A DNA stretch of 64,000 bases. Origin: JBBATK01 sp039810585. GTDB taxonomy: Bacteria; Bacteroidota; Ignavibacteria; Kapaibacteriales; NICIL-2. Below are positions 34,683-44,054 of the stretch, one piece after another. Positions within the stretch are counted from its first letter, which is position 1; every line of letters starts with the position of its first letter. The notes beneath the pieces were generated by a model. That model saw only the letters and a list, made by a program, of their open reading frames with translations. It ran no database searches and was not told where the DNA came from. Both the position numbers and the translations under genes were made by a program. The stretch lies in contig JBDHXF010000005.1 of NCBI GenBank assembly GCA_039810585.1, positions 37,207-101,206 of the forward strand, in the 5' to 3' direction.

Positions 34683-36449
34683 TTACTTGATACGTTGAGG
34701 TAGACTAAGGTCAGGCGTTCTCAGACGACATTGTTTATAGGCGTCGTCAATGGCATAAGCAGCCGAAAATTCTAGTTGGCAATGTCCTTCCTCAACCGAC
34801 CGTTTGAGTTCTTTGCGAATGGCATACTGCACCAAGACTTCCCCGTCCGACACGATAACTTCCGGGGCGTCGATATGAAAGGCTTGTTTTCTGTCGTTCA
34901 TCCCAAACGACTCGCTTGGCAAATGCACGCTATCCAAGCTGAGCACTGCTCCATCGGCAGGGACATCGCGAGCCTCCACATAAATACTCATCACACCGAG
35001 ATCGCTCAACGCTGCTCGGCGGAATCGCAAACTCATTTCACCGAACTCCGTGGATCCTCGAAAGGCGGTGTGAACTTTGTTCCACTCAGATTCACCGCAC
35101 CGCGTGAGGCAGCGAAGCTGGCTCGAATCAAACACCACCAGCATTCCGGGTGAGAGCAAGGCTACCTTATACCGTACAGTATCCGATTCGTAACGCAGTT
35201 GCAACTGCTGACCATCCTGACTCAGCCACCATTGTCCGACCCGGCGTTGTGTTACGCTATCGGATTCAATCATGGCTGTGCGAGCAGATCCATTTCGACT
35301 ACAGGTGAGATACGTGGTCTTCAGCGTTGCGTCGCCCCCCGGTCCTGACCACTCGCGCCACAATCGTCGAGACATGCCGTACAGAGCAGGCGAACTATAA
35401 CGACCGGGATAGCCTTGCTTAGCTTCGGCTTCCTGAACATCCGTGCACACATCGCGCAGTGTTGCTTGCCACTCTTCATTGCTGCATCGAAGCGAGTCCA
35501 ATTGTTGATGAACAAAGTTTGCCAGACCTTCATGCTCATCGTCGCTCAAACACAAGGCTTGCACGAAGTAGCGTCGGGCAGCGGCAATATTCTTTTGCAT
35601 ACCCAAGCCGTGCGCATAGCGATAGCCCAACTCGGCATGAGCTTGCAGTAATCCACCAAGGGCAGCCTGACGGAACCATCGTTCTGATTGAATAGTGTCT
35701 CGTCGTGTCCCCACAGCAGCATAGCAAAAAGCTCCGCACTGATACTGTGCATTCGCGTAACCAAGCAACGCTGCCCGATGCGCGTAAAGCCATGCCAGAT
35801 CTTCAGAAGCCGGTCGTTGTGCATACATGCCGGCAAGTTGAGCCATAGCAGGACAATACAACTGATCGGCGGCACTTCGCAGGTAGGCGATGGCTACAAT
35901 GGAGTCGCGCTCAGATCGCGCTGCTCCGAGAACCGTAGGAAAGTACGCAGAGGCTGCCGGGGCAAACAGTGAATCGGCTGCCTGTCGAAGCAGAGCGGAC
36001 GCGGAATCCTCCCGCACTGCTGTTCCCATTCCGTGGGCGAAGCACTCGCTCAGCGCATAAAGCACTTCGGGGCTTCGTGCAGCGGATTGTTGAAGTCGCG
36101 GAACGGCCCGCGACGATAGTGACAAGGCCTTGGCCAGATCCATGCCGGTGCCACATCCACGGCGATAGCATTCGGCCAGACAGTACAAGGAAAACCCGTC
36201 GGTAGTGTCCATACCTTTCGTAGCCCATTGAAAGGCCGAATGTCCATCCGGGGCTACTCCAAACCCGGTGCGAACGCAGAGTGAGTAGCAGGAGGCCGCG
36301 TGACGATTTCCGTGCGTCGCAGCTTCTCGCAAGGAATCGACCGACCACGCTCGGACAACGGTAGAGTGCGAAAGGAATAGAAGAAAGGCCATGAAAAAAC
36401 CTTTGCCATAGATTCTGATGGGCCACAGTACACGAAGCTCGTGAAGCAT
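34683..36449 (-). CDS. Exported Sel1-repeat protein
   Basis: A protein of about 588 residues with an N-terminal hydrophobic export segment (GFFMAFLLFLSHSTVVRA). A run of Sel1-like repeats follows to about residue 360 (for example YRRGCGTGMDLAKALSL, AHAELGYRYAHGLGMQKNIAAARRYFVQAL). The remaining C-terminal 250 residues form a beta-rich domain I do not recognise. Sel1 repeats are protein-interaction solenoids. The start is uncertain: 36449 and 36485 lack good ribosome-binding sites, and the open frame runs to 36638, which would overlap the divergent gene at 36568. Confidence 0.65.
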   Translation of the reverse strand: MLHELRVLWPIRIYGKGFFMAFLLFLSHSTVVRAWSVDSLREAATHGNRHAASCYSLCVRTGFGVAPDGHSAFQWATKGMDTTDGFSLYCLAECYRRGCGTGMDLAKALSLSSRAVPRLQQSAARSPEVLYALSECFAHGMGTAVREDSASALLRQAADSLFAPAASAYFPTVLGAARSERDSIVAIAYLRSAADQLYCPAMAQLAGMYAQRPASEDLAWLYAHRAALLGYANAQYQCGAFCYAAVGTRRDTIQSERWFRQAALGGLLQAHAELGYRYAHGLGMQKNIAAARRYFVQALCLSDDEHEGLANFVHQQLDSLRCSNEEWQATLRDVCTDVQEAEAKQGYPGRYSSPALYGMSRRLWREWSGPGGDATLKTTYLTCSRNGSARTAMIESDSVTQRRVGQWWLSQDGQQLQLRYESDTVRYKVALLSPGMLVVFDSSQLRCLTRCGESEWNKVHTAFRGSTEFGEMSLRFRRAALSDLGVMSIYVEARDVPADGAVLSLDSVHLPSESFGMNDRKQAFHIDAPEVIVSDGEVLVQYAIRKELKRSVEEGHCQLEFSAAYAIDDAYKQCRLRTPDLSLPQRIK

Positions 36450-36567
36450 GAACGGCGGTGAATTCTTACAACAGTGAGCACTCATGAAATGCTGTCCGCG
36501 GGTTGCTGACTTTGGTATATTTGTAGGCATAGGAAATTCTTGTATCGCAAGGGTATAACGGTCACGG

Positions 36568-39531
36568 ATGACATCTTCCCGCTTCGCATTATCGACCTTG
36601 GTTGCAGCGCTGTTGCTCTTCTTTTGCCTCTTCGGCATGAGCGCTTTTGCGCAGCTACCTCGAGCGGCTTCACCGTCCCGTTGGTTATATCCTGCCGGAA
36701 ACAGTGAAGCAACGCACAGTCAAAATAGCGCGTCCAGAGCACAGAATCTCGATTCCTTTCAGCTCAAATGGTCGACAAACGCTATTGCCGGAGACGTGCA
36801 ACCACTTATCGGCAATATCATCGACAATACACAGCTCGTTCCGAGCTATCCCTTTGCACCGCTGGAAATCACGGCTGTGATTGCCGGTCAGCTCATTACC
36901 TTAGATGCAACCGGACGAACAAGAACCATCACCCGCCTTCCACCCTTTGTGCAGGCTGTGAGCGTGCTGCTAGATTCCGCGTCGCTGCCCACAGAATTAT
37001 ACAAGCGATATCCAAGCATCCTTGGTTTGGAGACCATTGAGCGCCGCGACACCACTGATTCCCTTGCACTGGGCTACATCGCGGGTTTTGATGCGACAGC
37101 CGACACGATTGCGATCCTCAAGAATTTGACCATCGACGTACGTCCCTTCGCGCCGAATCTCTTTGCGTCCATCACTCCGGTGTATGCGCAGCCTTTTGGA
37201 GCCAACCAAATCATGGTGCACGCGGTGGTAAACATGAGTACGCCGACCATCCCAGCAATTCCGCCGTCGCTCCCTTTCTTCAGAGGCATGACTAGTTTTC
37301 TGTCCGGATCGTTCGACGCGGGCGCGCTGGCAACGGTGAGCGACACTTCATCGGGACGTTTTACGGTTGGACCCACTGTTTCGCTGGCGCAACCTTCTAT
37401 CCACAGTTTTAGTGCAGGTACGAGCGACTGCTTGCTTCCCACTGCCCCATCGTCCCTGGACTGGACCATAACCGACTCCTTCCGCCCTGCCCTGAGCACC
37501 TTTAGCAATCGCCCATACTTGATGAGTGCTCAAATGCGAAGCACCGGATTAAGCGAGGGCATCGTGCCGGTGGACTTATTTCCCCTTACCTACACGGCGC
37601 AGAACTCCACATTACCACGGGTACGCAACTTTCATATCCAGCTACGTGATGCCGGTCAATCCAATGCCTTGCAAGATCTCGTCCTAAGCTCTGAAGAATA
37701 CTTAGGGAGGGACTCGAGTTTTGGAACAGCGCGCTTGCACCTGTTTAATACCTTTGGGGATCCGATAACTTTTCCTGGTGATACGTCCAATCCCTCGTTC
37801 AGTGCTAAGGCAAATCATGCGTGGTCCATTGCCATTGGAAACGTGGACGGACTCGACACGAATCGGCTCTTGCCTTACTACCCGAATAATCCGGGTGATG
37901 AAATTGTGGTGACACAGAGCACTCACGACTTTGCCTATCCGGGTTCAAAACTGATGATTCTGCGGTACCGAAGCGGAACACGTATTCAAAAGCCGGCTCC
38001 GCGGAACGCCTACTTATTCCCCTTCGACACGGTGATGACTACGACGCTCACGGGTTGGGTGGCCTGCGTAAGTGACTTAGATAGCGCGGTGGATGCGAAG
38101 GACGAAATATTCATCGCGGATGGTTCCGACCTCTACATTCTGCATTTGCGAGACTATGCAGATCCGCGTTTCACGCGCAATGCACCTTTTGATACCGTGT
38201 ACCACAGGCGATTTCCAACCGAGACGATAAATCATGTCGCGGTTGCGGACGTAGACGGCGATGGATACAACGACGTGCTGGTCACCACTAATGTGCGATG
38301 TTATCTGTTTGGGCAACCGGTACAAAACTCCATTCAAATCGTGAGCCCGACCACGGCAATTCCAGAAACACTCACATGTCAGGGCGATACGGTTGATGTA
38401 CGCTGGTATAATGTGTTTAGCGGTCAGCCCGCTGTAAAAGTGCTCTTTCAGCGATATCGTAACGGATTTGCGTGGGGATCTGCGGTCGTTCTGGATTCCT
38501 CCTACAGCAACCTGACGGACACCGTCACCTTTCGCTTGAAAGCCGACAGCACACTCGCCGGGGTGAGTGGACGTATCATTATACAAAGCACACAACGATC
38601 GGTCTTGAAGGATTCCACAGGCATCTTGTCATTCCCGGTAGCATCCATTGCGTTCGACTCCTCGACCATGGCAACGGTCTACCGATCGATGCAATTGGGA
38701 AAAGTGAGTGGAGTGTTGCGTTGCGTGGATAGCGTCTCTCTGTATTGCTCAGTGGATCGATCGGCAAGCTGGACACTGCTGGGTGGAGAGTTTCGACGAT
38801 CAAGCGACACGACATTTTGGATCGATGCAGTGTTTCCATGTCCGGGATTCTTTGGATGTGAAACAGATGCAGACTCGTTGATTAGTCTTCGTGCTGAAGG
38901 AATACGCGGAGACGGATCGGTGGTGTATTCGGACACGGTGGACGTTCGAATCCGCCCACACGAGCTTCAGTGCACCGTCTATCCCCAACCCGATGTGTTA
39001 TGTTCCGACCGAGGATTGCTTTGGCTGTTACCGGCCGACAGCAGTAGTTGCGACAGCGTACAAATTCTCGAATCCACCGATGGCGGTCGCAGTTTTCATT
39101 CGTTGGCGCTGCAAGCGCGCACGAATAATGAGTTTCATTATCGTCCCACCCCAACAACACCGGACAGTGTGATCTTGCGACTATGTTGTCCGGGGAGTTG
39201 TTTGCGTACCGACACGACGGTGTATAACACGAAGGCTACTGTCATCCAAAAGGTGGCACCGAATCCTTTTGATCCGACCACAGAACTGTGCGAGATATTC
39301 TCCGTTCCGGCTAGCTCAAGCGCCCTTAGTGTGCACATTTTGGATCAAAACGAGCACATTATCACAGAGCTGGTACGCAGCGAAACCAGAACGCCGGGAC
39401 GCGTGTACTGCGACCGCTGGGATGGGCGGACGGATGATGGAAAAGTAGTCGCTATGGGCATGTACTATGTGGTGCTGCAGTACGCGGACGGATCGAAGGA
39501 GTTTTACCCGGTATTTGTGCGCCGTAACTAG
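36568..39531 (+). CDS. Large secreted protein with FG-GAP-like repeat and T9SS-type C-terminal sorting domain
   Basis: The 987-residue protein has a signal peptide (ALLLFFCLFGMSAFAQ), a long beta-rich body, and a calcium-binding FG-GAP-like loop VADVDGDGYNDVLVTT near residue 560. Its C-terminal domain from A897 (APNPFDPTTEL) ends in RWDGRTDDGKVVAMGMYYVVLQY, the FlgD-Ig-like form of T9SS sorting domains. It is therefore predicted to cross the outer membrane by the type IX system and to be surface-attached or released. No catalytic domain was recognised. Cysteine pairs are frequent after residue 750, which suggests disulfides. Confidence 0.78.
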   Translation: MTSSRFALSTLVAALLLFFCLFGMSAFAQLPRAASPSRWLYPAGNSEATHSQNSASRAQNLDSFQLKWSTNAIAGDVQPLIGNIIDNTQLVPSYPFAPLEITAVIAGQLITLDATGRTRTITRLPPFVQAVSVLLDSASLPTELYKRYPSILGLETIERRDTTDSLALGYIAGFDATADTIAILKNLTIDVRPFAPNLFASITPVYAQPFGANQIMVHAVVNMSTPTIPAIPPSLPFFRGMTSFLSGSFDAGALATVSDTSSGRFTVGPTVSLAQPSIHSFSAGTSDCLLPTAPSSLDWTITDSFRPALSTFSNRPYLMSAQMRSTGLSEGIVPVDLFPLTYTAQNSTLPRVRNFHIQLRDAGQSNALQDLVLSSEEYLGRDSSFGTARLHLFNTFGDPITFPGDTSNPSFSAKANHAWSIAIGNVDGLDTNRLLPYYPNNPGDEIVVTQSTHDFAYPGSKLMILRYRSGTRIQKPAPRNAYLFPFDTVMTTTLTGWVACVSDLDSAVDAKDEIFIADGSDLYILHLRDYADPRFTRNAPFDTVYHRRFPTETINHVAVADVDGDGYNDVLVTTNVRCYLFGQPVQNSIQIVSPTTAIPETLTCQGDTVDVRWYNVFSGQPAVKVLFQRYRNGFAWGSAVVLDSSYSNLTDTVTFRLKADSTLAGVSGRIIIQSTQRSVLKDSTGILSFPVASIAFDSSTMATVYRSMQLGKVSGVLRCVDSVSLYCSVDRSASWTLLGGEFRRSSDTTFWIDAVFPCPGFFGCETDADSLISLRAEGIRGDGSVVYSDTVDVRIRPHELQCTVYPQPDVLCSDRGLLWLLPADSSSCDSVQILESTDGGRSFHSLALQARTNNEFHYRPTPTTPDSVILRLCCPGSCLRTDTTVYNTKATVIQKVAPNPFDPTTELCEIFSVPASSSALSVHILDQNEHIITELVRSETRTPGRVYCDRWDGRTDDGKVVAMGMYYVVLQYADGSKEFYPVFVRRN

Positions 39532-39712
39532 TGGTCGCACCTATTTGGGGTCGACGCTATTTCGGGTCTGATTCTCCTAAGCTCACGTAAAAAAAACATA
39601 TTGCACCGTATTAGTTCCGACTTTCCTATCTTTGTATTGCCCGATCATCTCCTGTCGGGAGCGATCTCTATGGTCACCAAGTATGCTATGTATCAGTTTT
39701 CTCAGGTAGTAG

Positions 39713-40417
39713 TTGAAGAATAAAAGCCCCTTCTTTAGTCCATTCGACCGTAATCGCCGTGACAGCCGCAACGATCGAGAGAGTAAAAGCGGCATCCGAA
39801 CCAACGAAGACATCAAAGCACAGACAGTCCGCGTTCTTGGGAGCGACGGAGCTATGCTTGGCATCGTAAGTATTCGTGAAGCCCGCGACCTTGCCGCCAA
39901 AGAAGGCAAAGACCTGGTGGAGATTGCACCGCAGGCGAATCCGCCCGTGTGTAAAATCATTGACTTTGGAAAGTTCCTTTACGATCAGCACAAGCGCGAC
40001 AAGGAGCAAAAGAAGAAAGTTCATACTGCGCAACTGAAGGAGATTCGATTCAAGGCGCAGACTGATACGCATGATTTCGATTTCAAAACGCGTCATGCTC
40101 GCGATTTTTTGATTCGTGGAGACAAGGTGAAAGCCTCGGTGTTATTCCGCGGACGGGAAATGCAACACATGGAATTTGGTGAAGTACTTTTGAAGCGCTT
40201 CATCGAAAAACTGGAAGACGTTGCCAAAGTTGACCAGCCTTTGAAGGCAGAAGGTAGAACAATGGCAGTGACGTTGGCTCCGGATAAAGACAAGATCAAA
40301 AAAATCGCTCCGACTGAGAAGACCACAGATAAGTCTGACAAGTTGGAGAACCCTGCCGACGAGTCGAATGAGGTATCTACGGCAACCTCACAGACTACTC
40401 TGCAATCTGAAGGATAA
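39713..40417 (+). CDS. infC: Translation initiation factor IF-3 (UUG start)
   Basis: The 234-residue protein shows IF-3 signatures: IRTNEDIKAQTVRVLGSDGAMLGIVSIREA, LVEIAPQANPPVCKIIDFGKFLYDQHK, KEIRFKAQTDTHDFDFKTRHARDFL and KVKASVLFRGREM. IF-3 binds the 30S subunit and proofreads initiator tRNA and start codon. The first codon is TTG at 39713, directly after an in-frame stop (TAG 39710-39712), with AGG six bases upstream; no ATG is available before the conserved region. A non-AUG start fits the known autoregulation of infC. An acidic/Ser/Thr tail of about 45 residues extends past the usual end. Confidence 0.95.
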   Translation: MKNKSPFFSPFDRNRRDSRNDRESKSGIRTNEDIKAQTVRVLGSDGAMLGIVSIREARDLAAKEGKDLVEIAPQANPPVCKIIDFGKFLYDQHKRDKEQKKKVHTAQLKEIRFKAQTDTHDFDFKTRHARDFLIRGDKVKASVLFRGREMQHMEFGEVLLKRFIEKLEDVAKVDQPLKAEGRTMAVTLAPDKDKIKKIAPTEKTTDKSDKLENPADESNEVSTATSQTTLQSEG

Positions 40418-40520
40418 AGTGGTTCTTGGTTCATCCAAGACCACCCTCCATTCGCTCTCATTGAGGAGTGAGTGGTGTTGACACTCTGGACAATTTTTCA
40501 ATTTCTTTTTTAGGTGCGTC

Positions 40521-40718
40521 ATGCCAAAGATGAAATCGCTAGGAAGTGCCAAGAAGCGCTACAAAATCACCGGTTCCGGTGCTATTAAGCGTCAAAAGGC
40601 CTTTCGTGCACATATTCTGACTTCCAAGACCCGTAAACGCAAGCGCCAATTACGTCAAGATTCGCTGGTTCATACCGCAAACTTGAAACTGGTTCGCCGT
40701 CAATTGGTTATTGGATAA
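40521..40718 (+). CDS. rpmI: Ribosomal protein bL35
   Basis: The 65-residue basic protein PKMKSLGSAKKRYKITGSG...KAFRAHILTSKTRKRKRQLR is complete bL35, a component of the 50S subunit. It is the second gene of infC-rpmI-rplT. Confidence 0.97.
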   Translation: MPKMKSLGSAKKRYKITGSGAIKRQKAFRAHILTSKTRKRKRQLRQDSLVHTANLKLVRRQLVIG

Positions 40719-40856
40719 AGTTTTTGTGCTGATCTTGATGGCAAGATCGGCAATCGGTGAAGCGAAACTCGCTGTTACCGAACAATTTGGTGCTAAGGGT
40801 CTGAGCGCTACTCTCCTTACACCGATTTTTTCACTACCTAATTTTAGGAGTATATA

Positions 40857-41204
40857 ATGCCTCGTTCAACGAACAAAGCAGCAGCGCACCGTAAACGTCG
40901 TAAGTTTATTCGCCTTGCGAAGGGTTACTGGGGTGCTCGCTCAAAAGTATGGACAGTTGCCAAGAACCACATTGAAAAGGGTCTCGGCTATGCATACCGC
41001 GATCGTCGCGCCAAGAAGAGAACCTTCCGTCGCTTATGGATTGTGCGTATCAATGCGGCTGCACGTTTAAATAACACAACGTATTCGCGTCTGATTGATG
41101 CGTTACACAAGAAGAATATTTCAATTAACCGCAAAGTACTAGCTGACCTTGCCATGAATCATCCGAATGTTTTTTCGGCGGTAGTAAAGCAAGCACTGGC
41201 ATAG
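40857..41204 (+). CDS. rplT: Ribosomal protein bL20
   Basis: The 115-residue protein has the conserved HRKRRKFIRLAKGYWGARS, IEKGLGYAYRDRRAKKRTFRRLWIVRINAA and YSRLIDALHKKNISINRKVLADLA. bL20 is an early 50S assembly protein, and in other bacteria it represses its own operon through mRNA binding; no such structure could be confirmed here. A good AGGAG precedes the ATG. Confidence 0.97.
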   Translation: MPRSTNKAAAHRKRRKFIRLAKGYWGARSKVWTVAKNHIEKGLGYAYRDRRAKKRTFRRLWIVRINAAARLNNTTYSRLIDALHKKNISINRKVLADLAMNHPNVFSAVVKQALA

Positions 41205-41246
41205 CGCCTGCGGTCGTTTTTGTTCCACTTACACGTTTATATTCGG

Positions 41247-41555
41247 ATGAAACTCTATATCGGTAACCTCAGTTACCAAGCCCGTGAGAACGACCTCGCG
41301 CAACTCTTTGGCGCGCACGGTGAGGTCAGTTCCACACAAGTCATCATGGATCGCCAAACCGGCCGCAGTCGCGGATTCGGATTTGTCGAAATGACCAATG
41401 ATGATGAAGGCCGCGCTGCCATCGAGGCAGTGAATGGCATGTCCTTCATGGGACGTAATATCACAGTGAACGAAGCTCGTCCTCAAGAAGAGCGTCCACG
41501 CCGTGAATTCCGCCCACGTAGCGACTATCAAGGTGGTGGAGGAAACCGCTACTAA
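41247..41555 (+). CDS. RRM-domain RNA-binding protein
   Basis: This is a single RNA-recognition motif of about 80 residues (RNP2 LYIGNL, RNP1 RGFGFVEM) with a short Arg/Gly-rich tail, 102 residues in all. Such proteins in cyanobacteria and Bacteroidota bind RNA and often respond to cold, by analogy. The ATG at 41247 directly precedes KLYIGNLSY; the open frame extends upstream without coding character. It follows rplT after 42 bases and ends with a terminator, so it may be the last gene of the infC operon. Confidence 0.92.
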   Translation: MKLYIGNLSYQARENDLAQLFGAHGEVSSTQVIMDRQTGRSRGFGFVEMTNDDEGRAAIEAVNGMSFMGRNITVNEARPQEERPRREFRPRSDYQGGGGNRY

Positions 41556-41586
41556 GAGCGCTACTCTTTTGTACGACTCTCATTTC

Positions 41587-41617
41587 GGCCTGTGGGATTT
41601 CTCACAGGCCTTTTCAT
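41587..41617 (+). terminator. Rho-independent terminator after the RRM gene
   Basis: GGCCTGTG (41587-41594) pairs with CACAGGCC (41603-41610), followed by TTTTCATTTTT. Confidence 0.88.
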
Positions 41618-41774
41618 TTTTCGCCCCATCGGCTGGACAGAAATAGTCCGACCTGCTCATGAAACTCTCGCGGTCTTAGGGTAGAGAATCAATGGGGACT
41701 ACGATGCATGCGGCCTGCACACCGCCGAGTGTAGCGTCTGAAATACGTGGTCAAGCCTCAGCCGGAGTAATCCC

Positions 41775-43925
41775 CTAGCCTTGAGCACTCGAGGCGAAGC
41801 GTGAGAACCAGCCACCGGATTGTGCGAGAGTAGAGGGAGTGCCGGATTCGCTTATGCGTCCGTCTTCAATCACATACACGTAGTCGGCATCTCGTATCAT
41901 GCTGAAACGATGCGCGATGATAAGCACGGTTCTGTCCTTACGAAAGTCCATAAGCGTGCGACGGATTTCCGCTTCCGTTGCAAAATCCAAATTAGCAGTC
42001 GCCTCATCCAACACAAGTATCGGAGGTTTGGCAACGATGATACGGGCCAACTGCATACGCTGACGTTCCCCCACCGACAAGCCTATACCGCCTTCTCCGA
42101 TTTCCGAATCCAGTCCCTCCGGGAGCCGCTCCATCAGCGGTGCCAACCCGGCTTTTTCAATGGCTTCGAGGATGTCACTGTCTGCCACTCCGTCTGTGCA
42201 ATACGCGACGTTTTCGCGTACCGTCGATTTGAATACTACCCCATCCGCCGCGACAAGTCCAATCTGCGCCCGCACCGACGCCGGATCGAGTGACGCGAGA
42301 TCTTGTCCGTCAATCACGATCGATCCACTTTGTACATCGTATAGTTTCAGAAGGAGGTCCATACTGGTTGTCTTGCCTGCCCCGGAGGGACCAACAATAG
42401 CCGTAATCGTGCCTGGTCTCGCCTGCATAGAAATCCCCTTGAGGATTTTCCTCTTCGATGTGTACGAGAATTGCACGTCGTGAAATTCTACGACGCCGGC
42501 TGACACCTCCAAGGCCACACCACTCTTTTCCTCTTCCCCGCTCTTTAACAATTGAAACGTGCGCTTGAATGATGCAATGTTCTGCTGTAACTCCATCCAA
42601 ACACTGGACAGCTCATCTATTGGCGAGTATAGTTCCTCAACGTAGACGACAAACATGACAACATCACCCGGCGTGAGCTGTCGCTTTAGTGCCAAATACC
42701 CACCTACGATTAACACGACCGCCGAACCCAAGTGCGAAATAAAGGCATCCCAAAACACAAAGCGATTGCTCACCTTGGTTCGATAGACATACTCATCGTA
42801 TGCTTGGTCAGACAAATGTTGTAGTGCTCTGAGTTCACGACTCTCGGCGCCGGACAACTTAACCGTCTTAATTGCTTGCATCGCGTTTTGAAGGCGCGAC
42901 GAAATGTTCTCCCACAACTCGTAATAGGTTGACAGTCCGTTCTCCAGTCGCTTCGACGAATATCGAACAAGCCAGATGTACGGAGGAATGGTAACGAGAA
43001 CGATAATCGTGAGTTGTGCGTTCAGAATCATCATCACAAAGAAGGTCCCCACAACCTTCACCACATTTGGTAGAACGTGCTTGCTGAGATTCGTAATGAT
43101 GGGTGAAATATGGTCTGCTTCGTCAATCTGTTTTGTCAACACACCGGACGATCGCGTGCGGAAGAAGCCCAAAGGCAGGCGCAGCACGTGCTGAAACGTT
43201 TCCAGTAGAAAACTCTGCTCAATATTTGTCGCAACACGTTCGGAAATGTTTTCCGCTACAATCCAGAGCGCATAGCCAATCATTCCCAAGCCAAAGAGAA
43301 TAATCACGGCCCAAATCATGGTCTGTAATACTTGATCCGGTGTCCGTCGAGCAACGTGTGTGGAGCTATGCGCACCACTTGGGTGTAAAAGAGTGCTATC
43401 GATAGATGGCGGCGGATTGACACTTGTCGCAGGATGCGTTGTATCAGGTGCACCCGAAGCCAGAGCCGGATTCCGACGCAGCAGTTGCGGATGTTTGCGC
43501 GCTACCTTTTGCTTAATGGAATTTCTCTTCGTTATAATGCGTTTGCGGCGCGCAACACTATCCATGCGATGCTTGAGGCGGGCAACGCTGTCCGGATTCG
43601 CCAGAACTTGCGGTGCTGCTTCTGTTTCAGAGGCAAGTCCGGTCGTGTCCTCTTCGGTAACCGTTGAGTCCGGTTCTTCCATTCCCACGATTTCATCAAT
43701 CACATCGTTGAGAAAGGAATTGTCCTCAAGCGCGTCGTCGTAGGCTTGCTTCACGAACAGACCGGCAATGTCGTTCACTACCTGACGATATACCAACGGA
43801 TACAAAAGGTCTGTAGCGGTGTACACAAAACTGAGCACCACGACAACTCCCAACAATCGCTTGTAGGGCTGTGCAAAATGCCAGATCTCACGAAAAATGG
43901 TAGCTGTACCGGTCTCTTTCTTCAT
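41775..43925 (-). CDS. ABC exporter (MsbA-like) with a long insertion after the first membrane helix
   Basis: A 716-residue half-transporter with fused membrane and ATPase domains. The nucleotide-binding domain has Walker A GPSGAGKTTSMD, signature LSVGERQRMQLAR, Walker B ILVLDEATANLD and the H-loop IAHRFS. The membrane part starts with a helix at about 22-44, but the second helix comes only at about 201-223. Between them are about 140 extra residues: an acidic stretch (about 62-105), a basic one (about 116-152) and a Pro/Ser/Thr-rich one (about 155-195), on the side normally facing the periplasm. Exporters of this class move lipids, peptides or drugs outward. The substrate is unknown. Confidence 0.85.
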   Translation of the reverse strand: MKKETGTATIFREIWHFAQPYKRLLGVVVVLSFVYTATDLLYPLVYRQVVNDIAGLFVKQAYDDALEDNSFLNDVIDEIVGMEEPDSTVTEEDTTGLASETEAAPQVLANPDSVARLKHRMDSVARRKRIITKRNSIKQKVARKHPQLLRRNPALASGAPDTTHPATSVNPPPSIDSTLLHPSGAHSSTHVARRTPDQVLQTMIWAVIILFGLGMIGYALWIVAENISERVATNIEQSFLLETFQHVLRLPLGFFRTRSSGVLTKQIDEADHISPIITNLSKHVLPNVVKVVGTFFVMMILNAQLTIIVLVTIPPYIWLVRYSSKRLENGLSTYYELWENISSRLQNAMQAIKTVKLSGAESRELRALQHLSDQAYDEYVYRTKVSNRFVFWDAFISHLGSAVVLIVGGYLALKRQLTPGDVVMFVVYVEELYSPIDELSSVWMELQQNIASFKRTFQLLKSGEEEKSGVALEVSAGVVEFHDVQFSYTSKRKILKGISMQARPGTITAIVGPSGAGKTTSMDLLLKLYDVQSGSIVIDGQDLASLDPASVRAQIGLVAADGVVFKSTVRENVAYCTDGVADSDILEAIEKAGLAPLMERLPEGLDSEIGEGGIGLSVGERQRMQLARIIVAKPPILVLDEATANLDFATEAEIRRTLMDFRKDRTVLIIAHRFSMIRDADYVYVIEDGRISESGTPSTLAQSGGWFSRFASSAQG

Positions 43926-44012
43926 GCGAAGATTCGGGATGACAATCAGGAATGGTCAGGTACGGCGATGTGATGAGCGGAGCGGACTATGCAGCGGGAT
44001 TATTATTCTTAG

Positions 44013-44045
44013 GGCTCCATGCTTTGCTTCGCAAAGCATGGAGCC
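44013..44045. repeat. Perfect 15-bp-arm hairpin with GCTTCGC core
   Basis: Two 15-base arms (44013-44027 and 44031-44045) are perfectly complementary around a TTC centre. It lies between frr and the ABC exporter gene. Neither side has a T-tract. It could act as a transcript-end stem or insulator. Confidence 0.7.
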
Positions 44046-44054
44046 ACACCTTCG

